Assembly: GCA_009773765.1 (NCBI GenBank)
Contig: WTWZ01000007.1
Coordinates: 1-63,816 of the forward strand
Reading direction: 5' to 3'
DNA length: 63,816 nucleotides
Source: Prolixibacteraceae bacterium
Lineage (GTDB): Bacteria > Bacteroidota > Bacteroidia > Bacteroidales > Prolixibacteraceae
Part shown: in pieces, positions 54,704 to 62,087 of the stretch
How positions within the stretch are numbered: the first letter of the stretch is position 1
Layout: every line of letters begins with the position of its first letter
Made by a program: the position numbers and the translations under genes
Notes under the pieces: generated by a model
Databases searched by the model: none
Told to the model about the DNA's origin: nothing
What the model saw: only the letters and a program-made list of their open reading frames with translations

Positions 54704-57637
54704 ATGAAAACACTTACTTTTAAAATTCTTTTACTGCTTATTTCATTCCATTCCCTGGGGCAGGACCGCACCAAATGGTTCGAGTTTTACCTTCCGTGGA
54801 CCGATTCAACAAAAACCGTTACCGATATGTCGGCATATTTGGATGCTCCGGCCGGGAAGCATGGATTTCTGCAGGTAACCCCCGACGGGCATTTCAAATT
54901 TGAAAACAAGACCGAAACCGAACGGTTTGTTGGTGTTGTAAACGTTGCTATTGCCAATTTCCCGACAAAATCCGAGGCAAAAATTATAGCCGCACGGATG
55001 GCAAAATTTGGCATCAACCTGGTCCGCATCCATTTAATGGATGTGGAAGGGGTTTACGGGCTTTTCCAGAATTCTGCCCAAAATACCCTTCAAATCAGCC
55101 CCGACCGGCTCGATAAAATGGATTACTTCATTAAATGCCTGAAAGACAAAGGGATTTATTTTAACTTTTGTATTCATGCCGGGCGGATTTACAAAACCGG
55201 CGATGGAATTGACTCGCCGGTAAAAAACGACCAAAGCAAATATGTTACCTTGTTTAACCAGAAAATTATTGACCTCCAAAAAGATTTCGCCCAAAAAATT
55301 ATCGGTCATGTAAATCCTTATACTAAACTAACTTATGCTGATGACCCGGCCATGGCCAATCTCGAACTTACCAACGAAAACTCGATGTTTCTTGGCTGGC
55401 TGAGTTGGCAGGGTGACTATATTTTTGGAGAAACCACAGGTGGAATCGGCCCTTTTTATTCCAATGAACTCGATGTGAAATTTAACAACTGGCTGGCTGA
55501 AAAATATGAAAACGATAGTTCTCTGGCTGAAGCATGGAAGGGGGAAGAAAGTGGAACTGTGACCGAACATGTAAAAAACGGATCGTTCGAACAAAACCTG
55601 ACCAACTGGAGTACCTGGATAAACACCCCGTCGGTGCAGGGAACTTTTACAATCGACAACACAGTTGCAAAAGACGGATCGAAATCGTTAAAGGTGAATG
55701 TCACAAAAACAGGGGATTACGGCTGGTACTTTCAGATTAAAACCAACAATTTCAGTGTAAAACAAAATTCATCGTACAAACTGAGTTTTTATGCCCGTGG
55801 CGATGTTGAGAAAGAACTTTACATGGATATCATGGAAAATGACACGTGGAAATACGTTGCAGGTCCGGCATTTACCACAACCACGGACTGGAAACGACAT
55901 GATATTTTTTTTACAAGTCCATTTCTATCGAATAAAGTAATTGTACAATTTAACTTCGGAAAACAAACCGGCACTTTCTGGATTGACTCTGTTTCGATAA
56001 CAGAAACTTTCGGGACAGGGCTCGAAGCAGGGGAATCGCTTGCATCAAAAAATATAAAGCGCGTAAAAAACAGCGAGATAGGAAAATACACCAAACAGCG
56101 GGTTGGCGACAATGCTGAATTCTATTTCGATATTGAAAGAAAATACACCGAAGAACTTTCAGGATTTTTGAAAAACGATTTAAACGTAAAATGCCCTGTT
56201 ACTTTTACCAATAACTATTTCGGACTGGCAGATATGTATGCCCAAAGTCAGGCCGATTACATCGATTTTCACATGTACTGGGACCATCCGAATTTCCCGA
56301 ATGGCTGGTCGAACATCAATTTCACATTAAATAATAAATCAATTTTATTGAATCCCGAAGGATCGACCATAAACAAAATGCCATTGACAAAAGTGAAAAA
56401 TATGCCACACGTTTTAAGCGAATACAATCACGCGTATCCCTATATTTTTCAGACCGAAGCGCCATCTTTGCTGTTTGCTTATGGTTCGTTTTTCGATTTG
56501 GATGGAATTGTATGGCATGCTTACTACGATTACATGAACAATTTTAGCCAGCGCCACCAGGATATGTTTTTCGATATTGCCATGCACCCTGTTATGATGA
56601 CACAAATGCTGCTGGCGCTACCCTACCGGATGAAATACATTCAGAAAGCCCAAACTTTGGTTGAAGGAAATTACCGGAAACAGGATGTTTTTAACAATAC
56701 AAAAATATACCAGGCCAATGATGTTATTAATATTGAAAACGCAAATTACGGAACTTCATTTTTAAAACACGGATTTCAACATGCCAGTTTTGAAGCCGAC
56801 AGTACGTTTTTAACGGGGACATTAACCAATCCGGGAAAAGTTATAACCTCTGAAACCGGAGAACTGAAGTGGGATGGAAACCTCGGCTTTTTCACCGTCG
56901 ATAATCCTTACTGGCAGGGAGCAACCGGTTATTTGGGAGGTAAAAACATCGAATTGGGAAATATCACCATTTCGGATGTAACCACTACCGATAACCTGAA
57001 TTTTGCCTCAATCCAGCTTATTTCGCTTGATTCGCTGCCAATTTCGAAATCGAAAAAAATGATATTGCTGACGAGCGCCCGGCTCGAAAACCAGGGTTTG
57101 AAGTGGAACGAAACCAAAACTTCTTTATTAAGTGCAGGCGGGACGAAAGCTTTGTGTGAGCCGGTTGAAGCAGTTGTAACTTTTAAATCTTCAAATGCCG
57201 ATTCGCTTTCGGTTTATATGTTAAACCCAACCGGAAACCGGTCAGATTCGCTGCTGGTGAATCAATCCGGGGAATCTGTTAAGTTCAGCATGAACAAAAA
57301 TACATTGTGGTACGAAATTTCAAATCACACTAAAAAAGTAATCACCCAGGGAACAAAAATTAAAAATAAATCCGACGGAAACAGTCTGAAAGCCAGACCC
57401 AATCCGGGTAAAAATTATACCACAATTGAGTTTTCATTTCCTGAAAATACAGAAGCCAGTTTTATCTTGTACAATGCAACCGGGCAAATGATTATGAAGG
57501 AGCCTGTATTATTGGCCAGCAATCAATTACAGCAAAAAAGAGTTGATGTTTCGCACTTGGGGGATGGTATTTATTTTTATGGCTTTCAGTTTAAAAACGG
57601 GAAAAGAATAATTGATAAATTGGTCGTTTCAAAATAG
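54704..57637 (+). CDS. Large GH5-like glycosidase with inserted CBM and T9SS domain
   Basis: This 977-aa secreted protein has a signal peptide (MKTLTFKILLLLISFHSLGQ). A clan A-like TIM barrel starts near residue 75 and shows FGINLVRIHLMD, the acid/base Glu in LELTNENSMF (near 226) and the nucleophile Glu in HVLSEYNHAYPY (near 573). A CBM4/9-like beta-sandwich (about 288-432, VKNGSFEQNLTNWS to IDSVSITE) is inserted between these two catalytic strands. Beta domains follow, and the last 80 residues are a T9SS tail (ARPNPGKNYTTIEF). The substrate is not predictable; beta-glucan or beta-mannan are possible. Confidence 0.85.
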   Translation: MKTLTFKILLLLISFHSLGQDRTKWFEFYLPWTDSTKTVTDMSAYLDAPAGKHGFLQVTPDGHFKFENKTETERFVGVVNVAIANFPTKSEAKIIAARMAKFGINLVRIHLMDVEGVYGLFQNSAQNTLQISPDRLDKMDYFIKCLKDKGIYFNFCIHAGRIYKTGDGIDSPVKNDQSKYVTLFNQKIIDLQKDFAQKIIGHVNPYTKLTYADDPAMANLELTNENSMFLGWLSWQGDYIFGETTGGIGPFYSNELDVKFNNWLAEKYENDSSLAEAWKGEESGTVTEHVKNGSFEQNLTNWSTWINTPSVQGTFTIDNTVAKDGSKSLKVNVTKTGDYGWYFQIKTNNFSVKQNSSYKLSFYARGDVEKELYMDIMENDTWKYVAGPAFTTTTDWKRHDIFFTSPFLSNKVIVQFNFGKQTGTFWIDSVSITETFGTGLEAGESLASKNIKRVKNSEIGKYTKQRVGDNAEFYFDIERKYTEELSGFLKNDLNVKCPVTFTNNYFGLADMYAQSQADYIDFHMYWDHPNFPNGWSNINFTLNNKSILLNPEGSTINKMPLTKVKNMPHVLSEYNHAYPYIFQTEAPSLLFAYGSFFDLDGIVWHAYYDYMNNFSQRHQDMFFDIAMHPVMMTQMLLALPYRMKYIQKAQTLVEGNYRKQDVFNNTKIYQANDVINIENANYGTSFLKHGFQHASFEADSTFLTGTLTNPGKVITSETGELKWDGNLGFFTVDNPYWQGATGYLGGKNIELGNITISDVTTTDNLNFASIQLISLDSLPISKSKKMILLTSARLENQGLKWNETKTSLLSAGGTKALCEPVEAVVTFKSSNADSLSVYMLNPTGNRSDSLLVNQSGESVKFSMNKNTLWYEISNHTKKVITQGTKIKNKSDGNSLKARPNPGKNYTTIEFSFPENTEASFILYNATGQMIMKEPVLLASNQLQQKRVDVSHLGDGIYFYGFQFKNGKRIIDKLVVSK

Positions 57638-57657
57638 AAGATTTAAAAGAAAATTCG

Positions 57658-58521
57658 ATGAAATCCACTTTATTCTTTTTGGTACTAATTTTTACAATAA
57701 CTTCCTGCACGTCAAAAACCAAAACAGTAACTGAAACTTCTGTTAAAGCGGTTTATCTTCAAAAAGACAAGGAAATTCTGGAGCAGATTTTACAGCTTTA
57801 TTCAAACGAAAAAAATACTGCCACTTCTGATTTAATTATTAAAGTGGGTACTTTTTTCAAAGAAATGCCATATATTGCGCATACCCTTGAAACTGAACCT
57901 GAACAACTCATCGTCAATTTACGCGAATTCGACTGCACCACATTTGCGGAAAACGTACTTGCTGTTTCGCGCACTATCAAATGCGGAACTCCGTCATTTG
58001 AGCAGTTTGCCAAAGAACTTCAAAGCATTCGTTACCGGAATGGAATCATTAATGGCTACCCTTCCCGGATTCATTATTTCAGCGACTGGATTTATGAAAG
58101 CAATAAAAGAAACCTGATTAAAGATGTTTCGGAGGAAATTGCAAATATTCCGTACACGTTAAAAGTTAACTTCATGAGCACACACCCTGAAAGTTATGCC
58201 CAATTGAAAGACACAACCTTGATTCCGTTGATTGCAGCTCAGGAACAGGAAATCTCAAAACGAAAAATGTATTTCATTCCTGAAGAAAAAATTGTTGAAT
58301 TTGAAAATCTTTTAAAGGATGGCGACATTGCCGGAATAACCACAAGTATAAAAGGCCTTGATATTTCGCATGTTGTAATTTTACAGCGGGTTGGCGAAAG
58401 GATTCACATTCTTCATGCTTCACAAACTGCGAACAAAGTAATTCTTTCAGAAGAAACACTGGAAGAATACCTGAAAAGCAGCAAATCGGCAACGGGAATA
58501 ATGGTTGCAAGGCCGCTTTAA
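57658..58521 (+). CDS. DUF1460 amidase-like lipoprotein
   Basis: This 287-aa protein has a lipobox (IFTITSC, Cys17). Its NlpC/P60-related DUF1460 domain shows the candidate nucleophile Cys93 in FDCTTFAENVLAVS, RYRNGIINGYPSRIHYFSDW, and ISHVVILQRVGERIHILHAS with the probable catalytic His. A solved family member hydrolyses peptidoglycan-derived peptides as an N-acetylmuramoyl-L-alanine amidase. This suggests cell-wall turnover or recycling in the periplasm. It is 20 bases after the 977-aa glycosidase gene. Confidence 0.9.
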   Translation: MKSTLFFLVLIFTITSCTSKTKTVTETSVKAVYLQKDKEILEQILQLYSNEKNTATSDLIIKVGTFFKEMPYIAHTLETEPEQLIVNLREFDCTTFAENVLAVSRTIKCGTPSFEQFAKELQSIRYRNGIINGYPSRIHYFSDWIYESNKRNLIKDVSEEIANIPYTLKVNFMSTHPESYAQLKDTTLIPLIAAQEQEISKRKMYFIPEEKIVEFENLLKDGDIAGITTSIKGLDISHVVILQRVGERIHILHASQTANKVILSEETLEEYLKSSKSATGIMVARPL

Positions 58522-58601
58522 AAAGCTGAAATTGAAAAAACAGAAGAAACAGTTTCCTAAACGGAGAATCAATCGTTATAATTTTTTCATTGAATATATT
58601 A

Positions 58602-58613
58602 ACAAACGTTTGT
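58602..58613. promoter_or_regulatory. Perfect 12-base palindrome upstream of the barrel gene
   Basis: ACAAACGTTTGT lies 21 to 25 bases upstream of TTTG elements (58635-58638, 58639-58642) and a TTATTTTG element (58659-58666), which together resemble a promoter. It may be an activator site. The binding protein is unknown. Confidence 0.4.
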
Positions 58614-58739
58614 GTAAATTTAAACCTCTCAATTTTTGTTTGATAATGACTTTTAAAGTTATTTTGTTCCCAGTGAGAATTTAAATTAGAACACCTCAAA
58701 TAAATTCATTTTAAATTGTAAACAAAAATTAAAATTACA

Positions 58740-59195
58740 ATGAAAAAAGGTTTGAGACATTTACTTGCCGTAATTGCAATTGTTGCTGTAGGGGCGTTAA
58801 CTGCAAATGCCCAGGAGTTAGGTATTCGTTTTGGCGGGACAAACAGCAATGGCGGGGTTGCTATCGACGGAGTTTTTGAAGCAGGCCGGTTTAGCCGTAT
58901 CCACGCTAACCTCGGCATTTACGACGGAGGTATCGGTATTGATGCGCTTTGGGATTTTCTTTATAAACCTCTTGGTGATGAAGCATTTAACTGGTACCTG
59001 GGAGTTGGCCCTTCAACTTACCTCGGCAGCGATTTCTGGTTGGGAATTAGCGGTGAAATAGGGCTTGAATATCGTTTTACCGGGGTTCCAATTGCATTGG
59101 GAATTGACTGGAGGCCAACTTTCTGGCTTTTTGAAGAAACCAGTTTTGGGGCAGGTTCATTTGGTTTAAATGTGCGTTATGTTTTTGGGAAATAA
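58740..59195 (+). CDS. Small outer-membrane beta-barrel protein
   Basis: This 151-aa protein has a signal peptide (LLAVIAIVAVGALTANAQ). The rest shows alternating hydrophobic beta-strands with glycine turns (IGIDALWDFLYK, WYLGVGPSTYLG, LGISGEIGLEYRF) and ends in an aromatic strand FGLNVRYVFGK, as needed for barrel assembly. Eight strands are expected. No ligand is recognisable. It ends shortly before a terminator hairpin. Confidence 0.82.
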   Translation: MKKGLRHLLAVIAIVAVGALTANAQELGIRFGGTNSNGGVAIDGVFEAGRFSRIHANLGIYDGGIGIDALWDFLYKPLGDEAFNWYLGVGPSTYLGSDFWLGISGEIGLEYRFTGVPIALGIDWRPTFWLFEETSFGAGSFGLNVRYVFGK

Positions 59196-59215
59196 TGTCC
59201 GTATATTATATTTTC

Positions 59216-59241
59216 AAAAAACGCCGGTAAGGCGCTTTTTT
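59216..59241. terminator. Bidirectional intrinsic terminator
   Basis: AAAAAACGCC-GGTAA-GGCGC-TTTTTT has a stem CGCC/GGCG extended by A-T pairs and a T-run on both strands. It sits between the convergent barrel gene and the 125-aa gene and could end both transcripts. Confidence 0.8.
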
Positions 59242-59257
59242 GCTTCAACATAAAGTT

Positions 59258-59635
59258 TTATTTCTGATTCCTGAAATATCTTCGAAGCAGTACTTTTTTT
59301 AAATCGCGCACAATTACCTGATGGGCAATAATTTCAACCTGATTGTAATGAGGCAGTTCCCTTGTGGCCTTTGCAATTTCGCTATCGGTAATATCAACCT
59401 GGTACAAAACCGAAAGCAACAATTCATAATTGCGTTCAAGCAATAAAGAAATCTGACCAATCAACTGTTGGTGCAGTTCGTTGTATGCATTGTTTGTGTC
59501 GCCTGAGAATGTGATTTCAACGCCAAACATGCCAAAATCTTTCATAATCTGTTCGGCGGTTTCCTGAACTATTTCGGCTTCGGTAAATAGCCCCGAAACA
59601 TTGCTGTTGCTTACCTGCGGAAGGCCTAAATTCAT
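59258..59635 (-). CDS. Hypothetical 125-aa helical protein
   Basis: I start this at the ATG of MNLGLPQVSN; an upstream TTG would add four residues. The protein is cytoplasmic and mostly helical, with ALNEL-like repeats absent but NELHQQLIGQISLLLERNYE and LPHYNQVEIIAHQVIVRDLK prominent. A basic end (LLRRYFRNQK) follows. I do not recognise a family. Codon use and the terminator on its 3' side support a real gene. Confidence 0.7.
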   Translation of the reverse strand: MNLGLPQVSNSNVSGLFTEAEIVQETAEQIMKDFGMFGVEITFSGDTNNAYNELHQQLIGQISLLLERNYELLLSVLYQVDITDSEIAKATRELPHYNQVEIIAHQVIVRDLKKVLLRRYFRNQK

Positions 59636-59747
59636 TTTTTGATTCAAAACTATTGTAAAATTCCCGTATCACAAATTTTATCCGGTTGATGAATCAAATT
59701 ATTTAGCAGAAAATAATATCAACAGCAATAATTCCTATTTTTAGCAC

Positions 59748-60368
59748 ATGGAAATCAGCAATAGAAAAATACACTGGGAAACCGTTTTTAAAACAAAAGA
59801 CACAACAAAAGTCAGTTGGTACCAACCCGTTCCCGAAACATCGCTAAAACTGATTGAAAAATTAAAACTGCCAAAAACTGCCAGAATTATCGAAGTTGGT
59901 TCGGGCGACAGTTATCTTGGCGACTTTCTGTTGGAAAAAGGTTATTCTGAAATTACGCTACTGGATATTTCGGAAAAAGCGCTTGATACAATTCAAAAAC
60001 GACTTTCTGCAAAAGCAGAAAAAATTACATTTATTGTAGCTGATGTAACAGGGTTTTCATCTTCTGAAACTTATGATCTTTGGCACGATCGCGCTGTATT
60101 TCATTTTCTTGCGGAGATTCGCGACATTCAAAAATATGTAAAAAATGTTTCTGAAAAATTGGTTTCTGGTGGTTACCTTATTTTGGGAACTTTTTCGAAA
60201 AATGGCCCCGATATGTGCAGCGGATTACACGTTCACAAGTATTCAGAAGCGGAACTAACCGGGGTATTCGAAAAGAATTTCAAAAAAATTGAATGTTTCT
60301 CCGAAGAACACCAAACACCTTCGGGTACACAACAGAATTTTCTTTTTTGTGTTTTTCAAAGAATTTAA
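59748..60368 (+). CDS. Class I SAM-dependent methyltransferase
   Basis: This 206-aa protein starts WETVFKTKDTTKVSWYQPVP. Motif I ARIIEVGSGDSYLG binds SAM, ITLLDISEKAL supplies the acidic residue for the ribose, and FIVADVTGF and LVSGGYLILGTFS are motifs II-III. The N-terminal WY(Q)P pattern is seen in small-molecule methyltransferases of the thiopurine/tellurite-like group. The substrate is unknown. It is cytoplasmic and monocistronic. Confidence 0.88.
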   Translation: MEISNRKIHWETVFKTKDTTKVSWYQPVPETSLKLIEKLKLPKTARIIEVGSGDSYLGDFLLEKGYSEITLLDISEKALDTIQKRLSAKAEKITFIVADVTGFSSSETYDLWHDRAVFHFLAEIRDIQKYVKNVSEKLVSGGYLILGTFSKNGPDMCSGLHVHKYSEAELTGVFEKNFKKIECFSEEHQTPSGTQQNFLFCVFQRI

Positions 60369-60432
60369 ACGACAGACATTGTTAATTAAAATTTGTATTT
60401 TTATCCATCTAAATCTTTAAAACTGATAAATC

Positions 60433-60954
60433 ATGAAAAATCTTTTCTTATTACTTGTTTTTGTTGCTTTTACCTTAGTTTCAACTGCACAGAAAGCGCC
60501 GATACCCAACGAGTTCAGCAACCCGACCATTTTTGTGGGTTCGGTGGTTACCGACCTGACAAAATCGGTGGATTTTTACACCAAAATTATTGGAATGACA
60601 AAAACCGGGGCTTTTTCGGTTGATGGGGTAAAAGCAAAAGAACTGGGTTTGACCGATGGACGCCCGATTGATGTTACCGTGCTAAAACTGGAAGACAGCC
60701 CGCAGGCCAACGAATGGAAACTGATGAGTTTCGGCACAAAACCTGGACACAAAAAACCAAAATACATTCACGATGATACTGGAATGCAGTATATTACCAT
60801 TTTGGTAAACCACTTAAATCCCATCATCGAAAGAATCGAAAAAAACAACATTAAAATCCTGAGCGGCAAACCATCTGATTTAGGCGAAGGAAGATTCTTT
60901 ATTTTGGTGCAGGACCCGGACGGAACTTTTGTTGAATTGATTGGGCCGAAGTAG
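60433..60954 (+). CDS. VOC (glyoxalase-like) exported protein
   Basis: This 173-aa protein has a signal peptide (MKNLFLLLVFVAFTLVSTAQ). A paired beta-alpha-beta-beta-beta VOC domain follows: VVTDLTKSVDFYTKIIGM in the first unit and TILVNHLNPIIERIEKNNI in the second, ending VQDPDGTFVELIGPK with the usual metal-ligand Glu. VOC proteins bind a metal and act on small molecules such as hydroperoxides or glyoxals. Periplasmic location is inferred from the signal. Function is otherwise open. Confidence 0.88.
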   Translation: MKNLFLLLVFVAFTLVSTAQKAPIPNEFSNPTIFVGSVVTDLTKSVDFYTKIIGMTKTGAFSVDGVKAKELGLTDGRPIDVTVLKLEDSPQANEWKLMSFGTKPGHKKPKYIHDDTGMQYITILVNHLNPIIERIEKNNIKILSGKPSDLGEGRFFILVQDPDGTFVELIGPK

Positions 60955-60960
60955 AAAAAA

Positions 60961-61046
60961 TGCGTGAATGCGAGAATGCTATAATGCGAGAATGCTATAA
61001 TGCGAGAATGTTATAATGCATGAATGTTATAATGCATGAATAAATA
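60961..61046. repeat. Short tandem repeat (ATGCGAGAATGCTATA type)
   Basis: Units close to ATGCGAGAATGCTATA and ATGCATGAATGTTATA repeat about five times with small changes. The same GCGTGAATGC/GCGAGAATGC motif recurs on the other side of the hemolysin III gene at 61875-61927. Confidence 0.7.
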
Positions 61047-61078
61047 AAAAAGGATATTTCTAAACAACAACTTTTTTT

Positions 61079-61117
61079 AGTCCTTTAAACTTTTGATAAA
61101 CAGAAATTTAAAGGACT
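61079..61117. terminator. 11-base inverted repeat downstream of the VOC gene
   Basis: AGTCCTTTAAA (61079-61089) pairs perfectly with TTTAAAGGACT (61107-61117) around 17 bases. A T-rich run flanks both sides, so it may end transcription of the VOC gene or of an RNA. An operator is an alternative. Confidence 0.5.
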
Positions 61118-61168
61118 TTCTTATTTGAATTGCTGAAATATAATTATAAAATGAATCATATTATTTAT

Positions 61169-61201
61169 AAATTAGAACAAAAATTAAATTTGTTCTAATT
61201 T
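61169..61201. promoter_or_regulatory. 13-base inverted repeat just before the hemolysin III start
   Basis: AAATTAGAACAAA (61169-61181) and TTTGTTCTAATTT (61189-61201) are exact complements with a 7-base loop. The element ends 14 bases before the ATG, in a position to cover a ribosome site or serve as operator. Confidence 0.55.
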
Positions 61202-61215
61202 CTCTCTGTAAAACA

Positions 61216-61875
61216 ATGGAAAAACAGAATCAGGAAATAACAACCTACAGAAAGCTAACAGTTAAAGAAGAGATATTCAACAGCATCACTCACGGAATAG
61301 GCACTCTGCTAAGTGTTGCAGCGCTTGTATTACTGGTAGTTCACGCCGTTGGAAAAGGTGATGCCTGGCACATTGTAAGTTATTCAGTTTATGGTTCTTC
61401 GCTGGTTTTGTTATACCTGTGTTCAACATTATACCACAGTTTTACAAAAGAAAAAATCAAAAACCTGTTTGCACGCTTCGACCACGCGGCCATATTTTTA
61501 CTGATTGCAGGCACATATACCCCATTTCTATTAACGGTTTTACGAGGTACGCTTGGCTGGACCCTTTTTGGCATCATTTGGGGAGTTGCATTATTTGGGG
61601 TGGTTATCTGCTCGATTTACCTCACCCGTTTCAGAAAACTGATGGTTGCGTTGTACCTTGCAATGGGCTGGATGTTTGTTGTTGCGGTTGGCCCGATGAT
61701 GCGGAATTTGCCACAGTTGAGTATCATTTTCCTTTTTCTGGGTGGAATATTTTATTCGGTAGGTGTTATATTTTATGCAAAACGAAACCTGAAATACGGC
61801 CACGGCATCTGGCATTTGTTTGTTCTGGCCGGCAGTATCATGCACTTCTTTGCAGTTATTTACAGCGCACAGTAA
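61216..61875 (+). CDS. Hemolysin III (TrhA/PAQR-like) membrane protein
   Basis: This 219-aa protein has seven membrane helices. Conserved PAQR elements are FNSITHGIGTLLSVAAL at the start, STLYHSF, FDHAAIFLLIAGTYTPFLL and the C-terminal YGHGIWHLFVLAGSIMHFF. These His and Asp residues form the metal site of the family. TrhA-like proteins affect membrane energetics or lipid homeostasis rather than acting as true hemolysins. A strong inverted repeat overlaps its leader. Confidence 0.93.
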   Translation: MEKQNQEITTYRKLTVKEEIFNSITHGIGTLLSVAALVLLVVHAVGKGDAWHIVSYSVYGSSLVLLYLCSTLYHSFTKEKIKNLFARFDHAAIFLLIAGTYTPFLLTVLRGTLGWTLFGIIWGVALFGVVICSIYLTRFRKLMVALYLAMGWMFVVAVGPMMRNLPQLSIIFLFLGGIFYSVGVIFYAKRNLKYGHGIWHLFVLAGSIMHFFAVIYSAQ

Positions 61876-62087
61876 TGCGTGAATGCTGCAGGAATGCGAG
61901 AATGCTTGAATATATGAATGCGAGAATACAAGAATTGAAAAACTGAAGGACTGAGAGACCCAAATGATAAATGTCGATTAACGATTAACGATTAACGATT
62001 AACGATTTATCTGGTGACCAGCATCCAGTATCCAGTATCCAGCATCCAGTATCAAGTATCAAGTATCCAGTATCAAGTATCCGTCAA
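61876..62087. repeat. Cluster of short tandem repeats
   Basis: GAATGCGAGAATGC-type units (61875-61927), GATTAAC units repeated four to five times (61976-62006) and ATCCAGT/ATCAAGT units repeated about nine times (62022-62081) fill this gap. No gene is present. They separate convergent hemolysin III and rhamnosidase genes and may be recombination-prone. Confidence 0.75.

Noticed and set aside
60961-61046. Possible CRISPR array
   Set aside because: Units of about 16 bases are contiguous, without unique spacers of constant length.
62022-62081. Possible CRISPR array or coding repeat
   Set aside because: Seven-base units ATCCAGT/ATCAAGT have no spacers and no open coding sense.
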